Shown here piece after piece: positions 26,158 to 37,895 of a stretch of DNA of 64,000 nucleotides. Below the pieces are notes generated by a model. It was not told the DNA's origin. It saw nothing but the letters and a program-made list of their open reading frames with translations, and made no database searches. The stretch comes from Hirundichthys speculiger (lineage: Eukaryota > Chordata > Actinopteri > Beloniformes > Exocoetidae). A program made the translations under genes and the position numbers. Position 1 is the stretch's first letter, and every line of letters starts with the position of its first letter. The stretch spans positions 1,513,001 to 1,577,000 of the forward strand of contig JAGFBZ010001885.1 of assembly GCA_018398805.1 (NCBI GenBank), given 5' to 3'.

Positions 26158-26235
26158 TAGTGTGGTAGGTTCCCAGTTCAAAACCTGTCTGGGTTCTGGA
26201 GTTTCCATGTTCTGTACATGCAGGTTGAAGCTGGC
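26158..26235 (+). repeat. Fragment of a dispersed fish repeat with a tRNA-like head
   Basis: TAGTGTGGTAGGTTCCCAGT, GGGTTCTGGAGTTTCCATG and TGTACATGCAGGTT follow the common fish repeat that reads GGTTC-AA-C, then GGAGTTTGCATGTTCT and GTGCATG. The start resembles an RNA polymerase III box B. A longer copy in the same orientation is at 37896-38118 and a probable 3' part at 48505-48592. Confidence 0.5.
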
Positions 26236-27862
26236 ATAGAAAATCACTGATTGGCTGATGATTAATCATAAACTTGCTCATAAAGTAAACTCTGCAATAC
26301 CTGGAAAAAATAACTAAATAAATAAATACAAAAAAAGTACCATGAACCTAATAGGACTTAAACTGAAAGGTCTGGAAAAGTTTAAAGTGAATCTGCACAA
26401 CTGGAAATGGACCTGTTTTATTTATTTATTTTTTTTTCTATATTCTATCTTTTGAGTTAAACAGCAGTGCAAGTTTAAATTGCTTATAAAAAAAGAAAAG
26501 AAAGAAAAACATCTTTTTCAAGTCTGTAAATCCTGGAGGTTTTTCAGGGTGCGGATTGTGACAGAAAGTTTCTTTTCAGAGGAGCTGATCCTTTTCTTTG
26601 TATGTGCCTATTTTTATATTCATGACCCCCTGACACAACTTCGTATTGCTTTGTTGTACATCATGGTGCATTTCATGTTCTTGGAATGAGCCTAATTCCA
26701 AATCCCTGTTTCCATAATGTAGTATCAGCTATACACAGACCAGCAAAGAAACATTAAGTCAAACTGTGTGCAGTTTGTATCCCCTCAGCATTAGAGATTA
26801 AGCTGCATTAACACGTTGTTCCTATGGTCTCAGTGGTACATGGTCTGATTACTTAAAGTGCAACGCTACTCTCTTTTCAGTTTTTCACAAGGACAAGTCT
26901 CCTGATGCAATGGCACTTTTTTTTTTTCCTCCAGAGCTGCGTGCATTTCCCCCAAGCATACTGTGATTACAACTTCAATTTTCCCTCAGCATTCTCTCTT
27001 TTTTCTGTCAGAGTTAAGGAGAGATCATGCACTACCTTCAGTGAAAATTTTCCTGGGATAAATATCCCAGGGCAGCTGCAACATCGGCCTTTTCCTTAAC
27101 TCCCCTATCTCCAATTTGCACCGGCCAGTTAAGACGTTGTAAAGAAAAAGATGAAAAATAAAATAAATTAGTAGCACATGCTTCTACAAACCATGCGACC
27201 CCAAGGCGATCCTGTGATGAAAAACCGTGGCACGTTCTCGCTGTTTGCACCAGTGGTATTTAAAGGACCACTGTTGACTGTTTAGTTTTATCTAGCAGTG
27301 AGGAAACAGACTACGACCAAGTGAATATCCCGCAACATCCTTTTCCTTTTCTGTAACATTATAATGAACTATTACATAGTTCAGCATCTATGGTCTGATC
27401 TCATGATTCCCCATAGATATCACCTCCGGTTGAGTTATTGGGACTGATGAGCAGCTGCTGATGTGACTGAACGTGAGGATCTTCTCATTGGAGAGGTTCA
27501 CAGATGAGTGTGAAGCAGCAGGGATGAGAAACAACACCTCCAACTCCAAGAGCATGTAGGCGGGTTTTCAGTAGGTAAAAGGTAGAATGCTCTGCCCTTG
27601 TTGGAAGTTAGGACCTCCCTCAAGTGGAGGTGTTTAAGTATCTCAACGTCTTGTCTTGTTCAGTAGTTTGGGGAAGAACGGAGTGGGAGATTGATTTGAT
27701 TTAAGAGTGAGGATTAGGTGACCATAGTTTTGTCAAAGTAACAATCGTACCCGGGAATGGAGTTCAAAGTGTGACGTTACCAGGACATAAAACAACCTGC
27801 GCAGTGCTACAAGTGAAGGGAGATGGACGTAGCACATCAAATCTTTGGCCTTAATACTAATA
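26236..27862. other. Unique non-coding stretch
   Basis: No gene or clear repeat. T- and A-rich runs at 26416-26437, 26488-26512 and 26919-26928. Confidence 0.6.
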
Positions 27863-28113
27863 AAACTGGCCTGGACAAAAATGATGGCATCCTTAACTTT
27901 ATATGTTGCTCAACCTTTTGGGGTAACCGCTGCAATGAAGTGATTTCTGTAACTCTCAGTGAGACTTTTTCACCTGTTGACAGGTATTTTGACCCAACTT
28001 TGCCTCAGCTGTCTCAGGTTTGAGGGGTCCCTTCTACAGACTGGATGTTTCAGCTCCTTCCACAGATGTTCAGCAGTATTTAGATCAGGCCAGTTTCAGA
28101 ATAGTCTAATGTA
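27863..28113 (-). mobile_element. Tc1-like transposon, first part (interrupted by the next element)
   Basis: The outer end CTGGCCTGGACAAAAATGAT is the terminal repeat of a third Tc1 family. Inside, the plus strand follows the antisense transposase: TTTCTGTAACTCTCAGTGAG, CACCTGTTGACAGGTATTTT, CAGCTGTCTCAGGTTTGAGG, TTCAGCTCCTTCCACAGATG, CAGAATAGTCTAATG. The homology stops at about 28113 and resumes at 30277 with TTGTGTTCTCAGCCATTCTT, which in the intact family follows almost directly. So a single Tc1 copy was split by a later insertion. Confidence 0.88.
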
Positions 28114-28383
28114 TGGAATGAGACAACTGAACTGTCAAATGCACAATGTATGTGTACAAGGTTAGCATTTATGCATATTTATCTAAAGCTGTAAATGAAT
28201 AAAATAAAATTGTAAGTTAACAAAAAATATATACATTCTCATATGAGTAAAATAATATACAAAACATTTCATTTGTATTTTGTCTGTGAAAATATGATTC
28301 AAATAGTTACAACCTTAAAAGATTATGAATAAGAAATATAATTTTACAGTTGCGGTCTTCTTCATTATGAGTAGGAAGACATC

Positions 28384-28665
28384 ATGGGGTACCAGGCATC
28401 ATCTGTGGAACATAGAGTACATCGATTCCTCAAACTGGGCATGTGTTCAAAATCAGTTGAACCCATATGGACTGTGGATGTGTACAATGGTGCCTCTGGG
28501 AACAAAAGGCACGGTTCACCATGGGCTACACCGCAGAGGGACCTGCGTTGGACCCGACGTTATTTTGCTTCAAAGAATACTGAACGTATTTACCACGAGC
28601 TGTTTGGCTCTGTTAGCAAAGTGGTGCAGCAGGTCCTACATGGAGCTGTAGCCAGACTTTGCTGA
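28384..28665 (+). other. Unrecognised 93-codon open frame inside the inverted-repeat element
   Basis: The frame opens MGYQASSVEHRVHRFLKLG and contains RDLRWTRRYFASKNTERIYH and VSKVVQQVLHGAVARLC before its stop. Its base composition is more balanced than the AT-rich arms around it, which is why it stands out. I do not recognise the product. It could be an upstream remnant of the LINE that follows, a captured host fragment, or chance. There is no upstream open frame continuing it (an in-frame TAG precedes the ATG), and no splice signals were evident. Confidence 0.2.
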
Positions 28666-28789
28666 AGTTACTCCCGGCTCAGAGGCGAGTAAGTTCCCGG
28701 CCACCAGCTCTGTGCTGGGACTTGCAGTAAATCATCCCGGTAGCAGGATCTCTACATGTACTGTCAGAGCCGCTCAGTCTGGACTCTCA

Positions 28790-30075
28790 CAAATCAGCAG
28801 AACTGGATGGATTTGATCCATTATTTTTGAAAACAGGAGCTCATATCATTGGGTCTTCCCATCTGCAGCTTGTTTAATTTATCTGTGCTAACCAAAGTCT
28901 TCTCCCAGGACTGGTAGTCAGCTGCAATCACAATAGTTTTTAAAAGGTGACAACAGTGACTTGAACTGCTTCAGACCTATCTCCATTTTGGTTTGTCTCT
29001 CCAAAATATTTTGAGAAACTGATTAACCAAAAGGTTGTAGGATATCTGGAGACTCGCAACATTCTTAACCAAATGCAGTCTGGCTTTAGATCAGGACATG
29101 GATGCATCTCTGCTACATTGTAAATGCCATTGACATTGTAAATGCTATTGACACTAGGGAATATTGTGTAGCTGTATTTATTGACCTGGATAAAGCATTT
29201 GATTCTGTCAATCATTCCATTTTGCTGAACAGATAAAGAAATATTTGGTCTCTCAGAAAATTATCACTTCATCCCAAAGCTATTTTTCACTCAGATAGTA
29301 AGGGCAGAGGGTTTGCTCTCTAATCCATTCACAAGGGTGTTCCCCAAGGTTCCATACTCTGTCTCAACACTTTTTAACATTTGCGTAAACAATATCACCC
29401 ACGCTGTAGGAAACTCCGTATTTATCTGTATGCTGATGATGTTATTAACTTTACACATCTTGTTTCTCCCTCCATAACAGTCTGTCTTCATAAAAAAAAA
29501 AAAAAAATCAAAAACATCCGAAGTGCCTTCTCTGATCTATATTTGGCATTCAACACAAGCAAATCTGAAAGTATGGTCTTTTAGAAGAATCTCCAAAAAA
29601 TCTGACTGCCCAAAGAAAATCTTCTCTTTGGATGGTTCTGAGTTTCATCTTGTCACCTGCTAAGTATCTCGGTATCTGGGTTGACACTTCTTATTCTCAT
29701 TTGAAGCACACATCAGTAATTTGATGCACTCCATAAAAACAGCTTCTGGTCAAAGAGACAGACTCTGGAGATGTAATCTACAGTTTAGCTTCCAAAACCC
29801 TCCTCCATAAATTGGACGTCATTTATCATGCTGCTGTTTGATTTGTTACCAGAGCGTCCTAATAGCACCCACCATTGCAGTCTGTATTCACTGGTTAACT
29901 GGTCCTCTCTTCATTCTCGTAGACAAACACGATGGTTTCTGTTCATTTATAAAACTGACAACAGCTGTCACACACTTTCGTTCCAGCGGCCTTATAAACT
30001 TACTGAACCCCAAAGACTGCACTGTTTTTGATCAGTCCTCATTTCAGTCTTCTCTTCTTGTATCTATTTAAACTG
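28790..30075 (+). mobile_element. Decayed LINE reverse transcriptase (L2/CR1-type) within the inverted-repeat element
   Basis: Reverse-transcriptase motifs are read in order on the plus strand in shifting frames: SGFRSGHGCISATL near 29075-29120, VAVFIDLDKAFDSVNHSIL at about 29167-29225 (catalytic Asp in FIDLDKAF), GVPQGSIL near 29335, the active-site YADD in IYLYADDVINFT at 29420-29460, then STHHCSLYSLVNWSSLHSRR and FLFIYKT near 29860-29965. Several frameshifts, stops and an A15 run at 29490-29504 show that it is dead. The N-terminal endonuclease is missing or unrecognisable. Order and wording fit the L2/CR1 group of fish LINEs. Confidence 0.88.
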
Positions 30076-30276
30076 TATTCTCTCAGAAAAATACATAACA
30101 AAATAAAAATTAAATGGTTTATATATGATTTTATTCATATGAGAAGTGATTTTTTTTATGTACATTTTTTTTTTTTTTTTTATTCATTTACAAGTTTAGA
30201 CATATATGCAGGGATGCTAACTTGTACACACACATTGTTTTTTTTTTTTTTTTTTTCAGATGTCTTACTCCATACC

Positions 30277-30515
30277 AGTGTTGTGTTCTCAGCCATTCTT
30301 GGTTGTTTGACTCTGTGTGTTTTCGGTCAGTATCCACTTGAAGAACCTACGACCTGCAATTGAGGCCAAACTTTTTTGACACTGGGCAGCACATTTCACT
30401 CCAGAATGCTTTGATAGTTTTCAGATTTCATTGCACCCTGCACATATTTTAGATGCCCTGTGTCAGATGCAGCAAAGCAGCCACAGAACATAATTGCCCC
30501 CCCCTCCAAAAAAAA
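30277..30515 (-). mobile_element. Tc1-like transposon, second part
   Basis: The plus strand resumes the antisense Tc1 seen at 27863-28113: TTCTCAGCCATTCTTGG, CAGTATCCACTTGAAGAACC, GACACTGGGCAGCACATTTC, CCAGAATGCTTTGATAG, TTTCATTGCACCCTGCACA, CAGATGCAGCAAAGCAGCC. Homology fades near 30500 into an A-rich tract at 30507-30550, so the transposase N-terminal half and the far terminal repeat are lost. Confidence 0.87.
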
Positions 30516-33169
30516 AAAAGCAAAAACCCACAACACAAAAAAAAAAAAACTCAAAATATAAGTTTCTTAACTCACCAGTATGTTGGCAATTTTTGCTTGA
30601 GACACACAGCTGTTACACCGTTCTTTACGGGAATGCTTTGTGGGTCCTACGCTGGCAACGGAATTTCATTTGAACCATGATTCCTTTGTAAAAAGTGATT
30701 TACACAAAGTTTAAATGGGTTTTCGGTCTGAGTCAAATGGCATGCTTGGCTTAAGGTCACCATGGAGACCAGTGACTCCTGGTCAGAGCCCTTAAGTGAT
30801 CTCAGGACCATTCAAATTCTCCCAGAATTCACAGCTGATCAGCAGCTTCTCTGTTTTATGCCCTAAATTGCAACACATTTTAATGGATCCACCTGAAATT
30901 TTAATATGCAAGAATCCAGGGACGGGGTAGAGCAGGATTCCCAACACAGTTTCTCCAGGAAATGATCGGTCTAGTTACAGCTGTCTTCTTCTGAAAGACA
31001 GCTGTCTTTTCTGCAGCAACAACCACATTCATTACCACCGAGAGATTAGATTGGATCTCAGCCAAAACCAGGGAGCGTAGCAGCTGGTTTTGTGTTGGAT
31101 TATGCAGTAGTGATCTCCGTAGCATATTCCATCCCTCAGCAGTCAGCTGGACATATATGTGCGCATACTGTATGTAAAAAGTTATGTTCAGTAGGTTAGT
31201 ACTGGCACTATCTTGCCAGCATCTCCCAATGCCACGCCAAAAGAGCAAGATTTGCACATATCGCAACATTAAACAAAGGAAATAAGCTTTCAAATAAAAA
31301 GACCACAAGTGTCAATCAACTGCAGTTAATCTTTCTGCAGACTCTGAAGCCCTGAATCACAAACTCAAACAAATCAAATCCTGGTACTCACATCTGGGGT
31401 GTGGAGGGAAATGACATTGTTTACATACTGTAGGCTAATCTTTTATTCACTAGTTTTCATTTGTGCGACATACACAAAAACCACGCCAGCTGTCAGCATC
31501 TGTTGAAGAAGATAGCATGTTAGCTGCACTGTCAGACACATCTTATGGAGTCAGAGCTGACATTTGACCTTTTTTTTTTCTTTTAAATTTCTGATTACTA
31601 AAATATCAAAAGCTCTATTATCATATACTTTTTATTATTTCTGTACATTTATTTCTTTTCATTTAATGTGGTTGTAGAAAGCCCCTCACTGATCCTAGCT
31701 TATAACAGGTTTGTAAGGCAACAATGGTAATCTTACCAAAAATGAGCTATTCTTGGTCAAAACTCTGACAGCAGGGGGGGGGTGTGCTGTCTGGAGTTTC
31801 TCCGCTTGTGTTAGTCTTTAAATATTTAACCTGATTTCTAATATGTCGTCAGTCATTTCTTTTATACCGATTCTGTTGCTTCTGTGATCATCAGAACATC
31901 TGCAAGTATTGACTTATGTAGGAAATGAGTTTACTACTTTATAGATTTTTGCGTGTATTAAACATTTCTTTGACACAAATGTACTTTTTAAAATCAATAA
32001 CCTTCAAACTAATTTGACATCTATTTTTTTTTCTTTTTGGAATAAAATGGACCACTGCACCATATTCAAGAGACAGCTGTTTCCAGTTCCATAGTTGCTC
32101 AGTAAGTGAAATTTCTCCTGTTCTTAGTTAATGACTGAAGGCAGAGAGGAAACAACATTAAACACCACAGAGAATCTGTATCTGTTCACTCAAAATGGAG
32201 CGAAAAGAAAAACAAATGATTCTTTCTTTACCCTGATTTCTTCTGCAACATGTCACACTGAAGGAAGCTTTTCATAAATGTTTAATGACAACGGGTACAA
32301 CACTGCTTTGAAATTGTGCTGCTTTTTTAAAGGTCCTTTTTCCCTACATCTTTCTTCATTAGCTTCCGCATGTATTAGTGTTTCTGAGTGGCTCACAGCA
32401 TGTCCCGAAGACAGCTGAGCTATTGGTGCAGTTTTGCACCAACATCGTACCAGTGCTAATTCAACATATGATAGTTCTTGTTCTTCCTGCTTTTGTTTTT
32501 AGTTTGTGTTTTTTTCCAGCTTTGGATTTTAAGAATCTTCTCGTTTTACATAACATGCTCGGACCATATTTACAATACGCCGCCTCTCATTCTCTGTTTT
32601 TGTTATATTTGTTTGCATCTGTTTCCATGAAAACAATAGATAATACATATTATTTTTTTGTAGCCAGAAGACTGATTCAAAGAAGGTTTGGTAATCCTTG
32701 CCTACAGATAATGAGTGAAAACGCTGCCCTGTACGGTGTAGCTGTCTCTTAACTATGTAGCCATCCAAACTGCAACTTTGTATGTGAAATGCATTTGTCC
32801 GATACCTGAGTATATTGTGCCCATGGTGGGCAGTATTGTGTTTGTTTGCTTCCCAGAGTGTCCCACAGAGTATTTCTGTGACCTGTATTCTCAGAGATCA
32901 AGAGGCCGAACCCCCTTGGCTGCACCCCATCATGTCAAAATTCTGTGTTTCAGTCCTGGAGGAGGGAGGAGGGGAGTGACTTTAATCCTCAACTTTCCAC
33001 CCCCAAGGTAAGGCTGTGAGGATGAGAGAAGCATGTAGCCAGGCCTCTGTGTGTGCTGTGTTTTGTGTGTGTAGGGCGCTCGTGTCCGTGCAAGTCTTGG
33101 GCTTGGCCATAGAGAATGAATGGGTTTAGTACTGCGGCCGGACAGAAAAATCAATGCTTCATATGAGGA
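30516..33169. other. Unique non-coding stretch
   Basis: No gene seen. An A-rich tract lies at 30507-30550. The frame of 124 codons at 32378-32752 is Phe/Leu-rich because of T runs and has no domain that I recognise. The minus-strand frame at 30901-31308 is likewise unrecognised. Confidence 0.55.
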
Positions 33170-33400
33170 GGCTGCGGGGGTTAGGCCTCCGTGTTCATGT
33201 CAACAAGGCTATTGGTTTTCTTAATACTCCAAAGTTGGCGTTTCCCCGCTTCGGGAGGGCTGGTGAGGTGACTTGTGTGGTCAAAGCTTAACAAAGGGAT
33301 CCTGCCTTCTAGCCCTTGCTTTACACTTGGGCAGAGGGAAGCCGAGCCAGGATTAATTACCAACCGTGCTGGCTGGATATTAGTTGTTTTCTGCCATGGT
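33170..33400. promoter_or_regulatory. Candidate conserved non-coding element
   Basis: A dense block with an inverted CCAAT (ATTGG near 33211), two TCF/LEF- or SOX-like words (TCAAAG at 33281-33286 and ACAAAGG at 33291-33297), and GGATTAATTA at 33350-33359, which overlaps an OTX-type GGATTA and a homeodomain core. No coding frame. This is inferred from motif clustering only. Confidence 0.22.
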
Positions 33401-34854
33401 CACATGGCACCACTGGACTGATGCTATTGGAAGGTGCTTGTGTGCTGCAGAGCAGTAACACTATTAGATGGAGTAACATGGTTAGATATAATAGTGGTGC
33501 AATGGTAGCTTGGCAGTCACTCTGTCTGTCAGTATGGTTTTGGTTCAATAATCATTAAGCATAATACTGCCAATATGTAATAACTGAACGTGACAAATAA
33601 CCAACCATTTCACCAGCAGAGTTCCTTATGGACTTAGAGTGATAAATAAAAATTGCATTGATTTTGTGGGATGCAAGTGAGAGAAAAGAAGAAAATCCTC
33701 CTACTCAAATCATTAAATGATGGGGAAATACATAAGATTTTTTTCAGGAGAAAAAATGTTTTAAACCATAGTGTCTGACTGCAGCAGAACATTACTTATA
33801 AAGGGACAGAACTGACACTTTTCTGTAGCTTTTGCAGACACTCGTCCCTCTTCTATGGCTCCAGTTATTCCAGGCAAAGCAGACGGGATCGCCACTCGTA
33901 CTGCAGCCAGTCTTGCTCATTTCCGTGCCAAATTCATGGGAACATAGCCTGGAATTTCTTGCGAAGTTCAACACATCGACAATCTTCCCGTTTTGTCCTT
34001 AGCTTTACGCTAAATCAACATTTTTCAAATGAGAGTGAGTTCACACAGTCACTTTCAAAACAGTAACTTCACATAACTTGCAAAAGCCTCAATTGTAGCA
34101 GTAAGCAGTCCATTTTTGTTTATACAAGTATTGCAGAGTGACTTTACCTGACTGTTTTCATTTTATATCTTACTTTTAAATCTGCTTAACTTTCATTGTG
34201 GAGATGATGATTTAACTTCTTCCACTTGTATTTCTTATGACGAGTTGAAGATGTAATTACACTCTAAATTACAATGCATCATTACAAAGTCAATTATTCC
34301 TCAAAAAAACCTTTTTTATTTTCAAGTTAAGTGTTTTTTTTTTTATTTTAAAACATTTCATGTGCACTTTTACATGAAGGAAGCACACTGCTTCAGCTGC
34401 TGCTATTGTACATCCACTTCTACAAAACAGTAAATAGTAAAAATTATTTACAAGGAATTTGGTTCTTTCAGAATGACTTCCCTTCTGCTTGCCTTGATAA
34501 TCTCTGTGATTTGGAGTTACACATTCACACACACGAAGCCACAGACCCATCATTAGCGACACCGTTATAGACAGCAAACCTGTGGGGAGGGGTCTGTGGG
34601 CTGGCAGAGGCAGGGCAAACCCAGCCGTTGAGCATTGCTCACCCAGAGCAATCGGATGAAAACGCAGTGCAGATGTAATTTGTTATCAATGGCTGTTTCA
34701 AAAGAATAATTGTGGTGACACTGGCTGGTCGATAATATGGATTTTTGTTTTCGAGTGCAGTGTGTGTGTGGCGCTAAGAGAGCGTAGGAAATACAAGGCT
34801 GCAGACCCAAATACAATAAAAATGGATTGTGTGTGTGTGTTTGTGTGTTTTTAG
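33401..34854. other. Unique non-coding stretch
   Basis: No gene or clear repeat; a short GT array at 34827-34848. Confidence 0.6.
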
Positions 34855-34945
34855 GGGTATTTGCAGGTGTGGTAACCATCACTGGGCCCTTGACACCATT
34901 GGAAGGATTACTAAATGTGGCCTATGGGCTAGCAAATAGCTGGTA
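34855..34945. promoter_or_regulatory. Candidate short conserved element
   Basis: A 90-bp stretch with an E-box CAGGTG (34864-34869), a RUNX-like TGTGGTAACC (34868-34877), GGATTA (34905-34910) and GGGCTAGCAAATAGC. It lies in AT-rich flanks without other features. Weak inference. Confidence 0.18.
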
Positions 34946-35689
34946 TTCCCTCTTCCTCCCCCCCTCTCTCTTTGCCTTTGTTTCCTTCCTTTATTTAAGA
35001 GAAGAAACACTGACTTGCCTTGAATAAACTCACTTAAGATGAAACACAGCTCACAGAGTAGAGATGCCTGGGTAAATTGTGCAAGTAAACTGCAGTGTGT
35101 GAGAAGGAGGAAAATACTACATACAGAATGAGACAAACCTCTCTATCAATATTAAGTACTAAAATACACTACTCGTTCAAAAGTTAGACTGTGGCTTACA
35201 CACTAACATACAAATCTTTTAGCAAGTGGGCTACATTTCTCTTTCATGACCATTATTGTTCAATACTTTTTTTTTTTTTTTAACTATGATCTCTCAATTG
35301 CTACTTAATTCCCAAACTTCAGTCAGTGGATTAATGCAGTTACGCTGTGGAAGACAGCACATCAGTGGCTTCAAAAACACTCCAGCATATGAGCACACCC
35401 AGAAAAGTATCAATGTTTGTTATGCAAATATACTTTAAGCTATTCAATCTAACTCTTGTGAGGAAAAAAAGAGACCACACTGCACTGTTGGTTAGCATGT
35501 GGCTAACTTAGCTGGTCTTTAATGCAGCGCTAAATAAACTGGAACATTTCAAGATTAACCCAGGGCTACTCTCAAAGTTAAACGTGAAGCATGGGTTCAG
35601 CTGATCTGCAGTTTAACTGTCTGGAAACCAGAAGTGTGTTACAAAGTCAGCATTAACCCTGCAGAGTCACTACAGCCTACATGAAATCA
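34946..35689. other. Unique non-coding stretch
   Basis: No gene seen; T14 at 35268-35281. Confidence 0.6.
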
Positions 35690-35985
35690 GCCGAATGCTA
35701 CATTCAAAACTGAATAAGTTGTTTTCTGTACGAGCTTGATTAAACAAGAACAACAAAATCTGGATTCTCTCATCATTTGAATGTAGCTTAATTGCTTGAT
35801 TAGAAAAATAATCATGTCAGCTCCCTTTCAAATGATGAGAGAATCCAGATTTTGTTGTTTTATCTACGAGCTTGATTAAACAAAATCTTAATTCTCTCAT
35901 TCAAAAGGGAGCCGACATGATTATTTTCACTTTAATTGAACCATCTTATCAAGCACTTAAGCTACGTTCATTTTCAGTCGAAAAC
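35690..35985. repeat. Nested inverted repeats, probable foldback element remnant
   Basis: A perfect 32-bp inverted pair lies at 35749-35780 and 35828-35859 (AATCTGGATTCTCTCATC in the left arm). A second, imperfect pair overlaps it: ATAATCATGTCAGCTCCCTT (35808-35827) against the complement of AAGGGAGCCGACATGATTAT (35905-35924), extending outward to TGTAGCTTAATTGCTTGAT (35782-35800) and the complement of ATCAAGCACTTAAGCTACG (35948-35966). CGAGCTTGATTAAACAA is also present twice as a direct repeat (35731 and 35867). The whole can form alternative hairpins and looks like a rearranged foldback DNA transposon. Confidence 0.8.
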
Positions 35986-37895
35986 AAAACCATTCTGCAT
36001 CCACACTAGTGTTTCAGCTCTGTGCTGGATCTCCAGCTTGTGGGTCCAACATAGCTGTTGTTAACACAACCATTAAGGCTCATCTGAGAGTTATCTTCTG
36101 GTGATGGTCACATGATATTGGCAAATCAGGAAAGGTTTTGTATGCCTCAGAAAGGTAAACCATGAAGTGAACTGGTGCAGTTCTGTGAATATTTCTAAAT
36201 GTTTGTTTTTTTGTTTTTTTGCCAGAGTTGTATGGATGCTAGGCATGATTGTTTCTAAATGAAAATGCACTGTTTGCGCTAGAATCATAATTATTGCTAG
36301 GCACTGGCACTTTAAAGGCCACACAGACTGACATAACATGAAGCGGCATCCCAGTGGCCTTGATGAGAGACTAAAACCTGTTGCATGATTTTAGATTTAA
36401 CAAAGAGGCCAAGAGTTTTAAGCAGAGACATTATGTATATAATTATTCATCTTCATGGCCTAAATGAGGATAAATTTGAAGAAAATGAGTATGTAGGGTG
36501 AGAGTCATACATCTGAATTAAGCAAACACAGGAAAAGAGAGCTCTAGTGGTGGATTTTGAGCAACGATTAAGATCAAACTGGCTTATCCACACTTGTTTG
36601 GTGTGTTTGCAGTATATGGCTAAAACAAAATTTGTACAGACTTAAGTGGATGATAAAATTTACATCACAGATCTATGATGAGCAATGATGCTTTGATAGA
36701 TGTTGCTCTATACATCCCCTCTCCCGGCTGTGGGCCTTCTGGCCATTAAACCTTGGAGACCTGGTCCAGCAGATGATTGTGCAGGTATATTGCTGGATCT
36801 TTACTGTGCTGTAACAGTGTCTAGCCATGCTCAGCCCTCCACTTTAAATTAAGATTATAAAATAATATTTAAAATTAATTCTAAGTGCATCATTACGACA
36901 CTGGCCTCAGCATCTTTGGGCCCTTAAGCAGAATCAACAGCATTTAATTGTTCATAGCAGTTTATTGAAGAGCAAAAACCAAGATAAATATGTGATATAA
37001 AAAATTAAAATCCTAAAAATATGTAAAATAAGAGTGCAACCTGAATAATTATGAATAATAATGTGTTGTTAAATACTGTTGTGGTTTCTCAGGATTAGCT
37101 CACGTACTGATAATCTGTCCTCCTGTGAGTCAGTTAAAGCTAATTTGTTGCTCGTCCCTCCCTTTGTCTTTCTCCTTCGCTCCCTTTCCTGATATTCTCC
37201 TCAGGCTCATCCCTGTTGCCTAATGTTCACTTTGACCATTTGCTAAATCAGACACAGTTTTTGTGGAAGACGGATTTAGGGCAATTCTCATTTGTCAGAG
37301 GAGGCAAAGATGTGTGTAAGTGTGAACACTACATTGAGAGGGTGAGATTCGATGACATTAAATGAGTGAAGGTAGATTTAGATGGCACACTTGGGCACGG
37401 GTGGAGAGGGATACACAGTAAAAGGACATTATTCCTCTGTAGTCCAAGCATTGCTGACACTCTCCACCTCGCCTCCACTCTCTCTCCTTGTCTTTCTGCA
37501 CTATTCCCTTGCCGCAGGTGGTCACCAGAGACCGGGCTGGTGCTGATTTATTCCCCATCTCTCCTGTCCTCTGCCTGACTGCCTCTGCAATGGAGAAATT
37601 TCCTTTCTCCTTTTCACTCTCTCTTTCCAGCAGCAGTGGTACTTTGGCAGGGAAAGAAAAGGAATGATTATAAAAAAGGGCCGACATTAGAGCGGCTACC
37701 TCACTAATACACTAACTCTCAGCCTGACGGCTGCCTCTTGCCAACAGTTCCTTCTTCAGAAGCCATTTGTACTTGGTAAATACATGATCATTTGTACAGG
37801 TTTGCAAAGAGTACAATTTTGAGGATGAAGCTTTAATTATTTACACTTTACCTATTGTTGACCCCATAAAAACCCTCTTGGAGGGGGTAGAAGCA
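35986..37895. other. Unique non-coding stretch
   Basis: No gene seen. The opposite-strand open frames at 37358-37687 overlap each other and have no recognisable domain. Confidence 0.6.

Larger units (their letters stand above)
28112..30276. mobile_element. TA-flanked element with about 155-bp terminal inverted repeats
   Basis: The left end TATGGAATGAGACAACTG and the complement of the right end TATGGAGTAAGACATCTG match at 15 of 18 positions. The match continues inward: CAATGTATGTGTACAAGG against CAATGTGTGTGTACAAG, TTAGCAT...TGCATAT, TCTAAA-C-TGTAAATGAATAAAA, and CTCATATGA-TAAAAT-ATAT, giving arms of about 28112-28270 and 30115-30276. The flanks show TA on both sides, as in Tc1/mariner-type insertion. 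The arm copies have diverged and the right arm carries T19 and T-rich expansions. The 1.85-kb interior contains a decayed LINE (28790-30075) and an unrecognised open frame (28384-28665); I see no transposase of its own, so the element was probably non-autonomous. Confidence 0.8.

Noticed and set aside
28790..30075. Intact reverse-transcriptase gene
   Set aside because: Motifs lie in different frames with stops and a long A run; it is a relic.
32378..32752. 124-codon frame with hydrophobic stretches resembling membrane segments
   Set aside because: Hydrophobicity comes from T-rich sequence; no recognised family, no upstream or downstream gene structure, and a minus-strand frame overlaps it.
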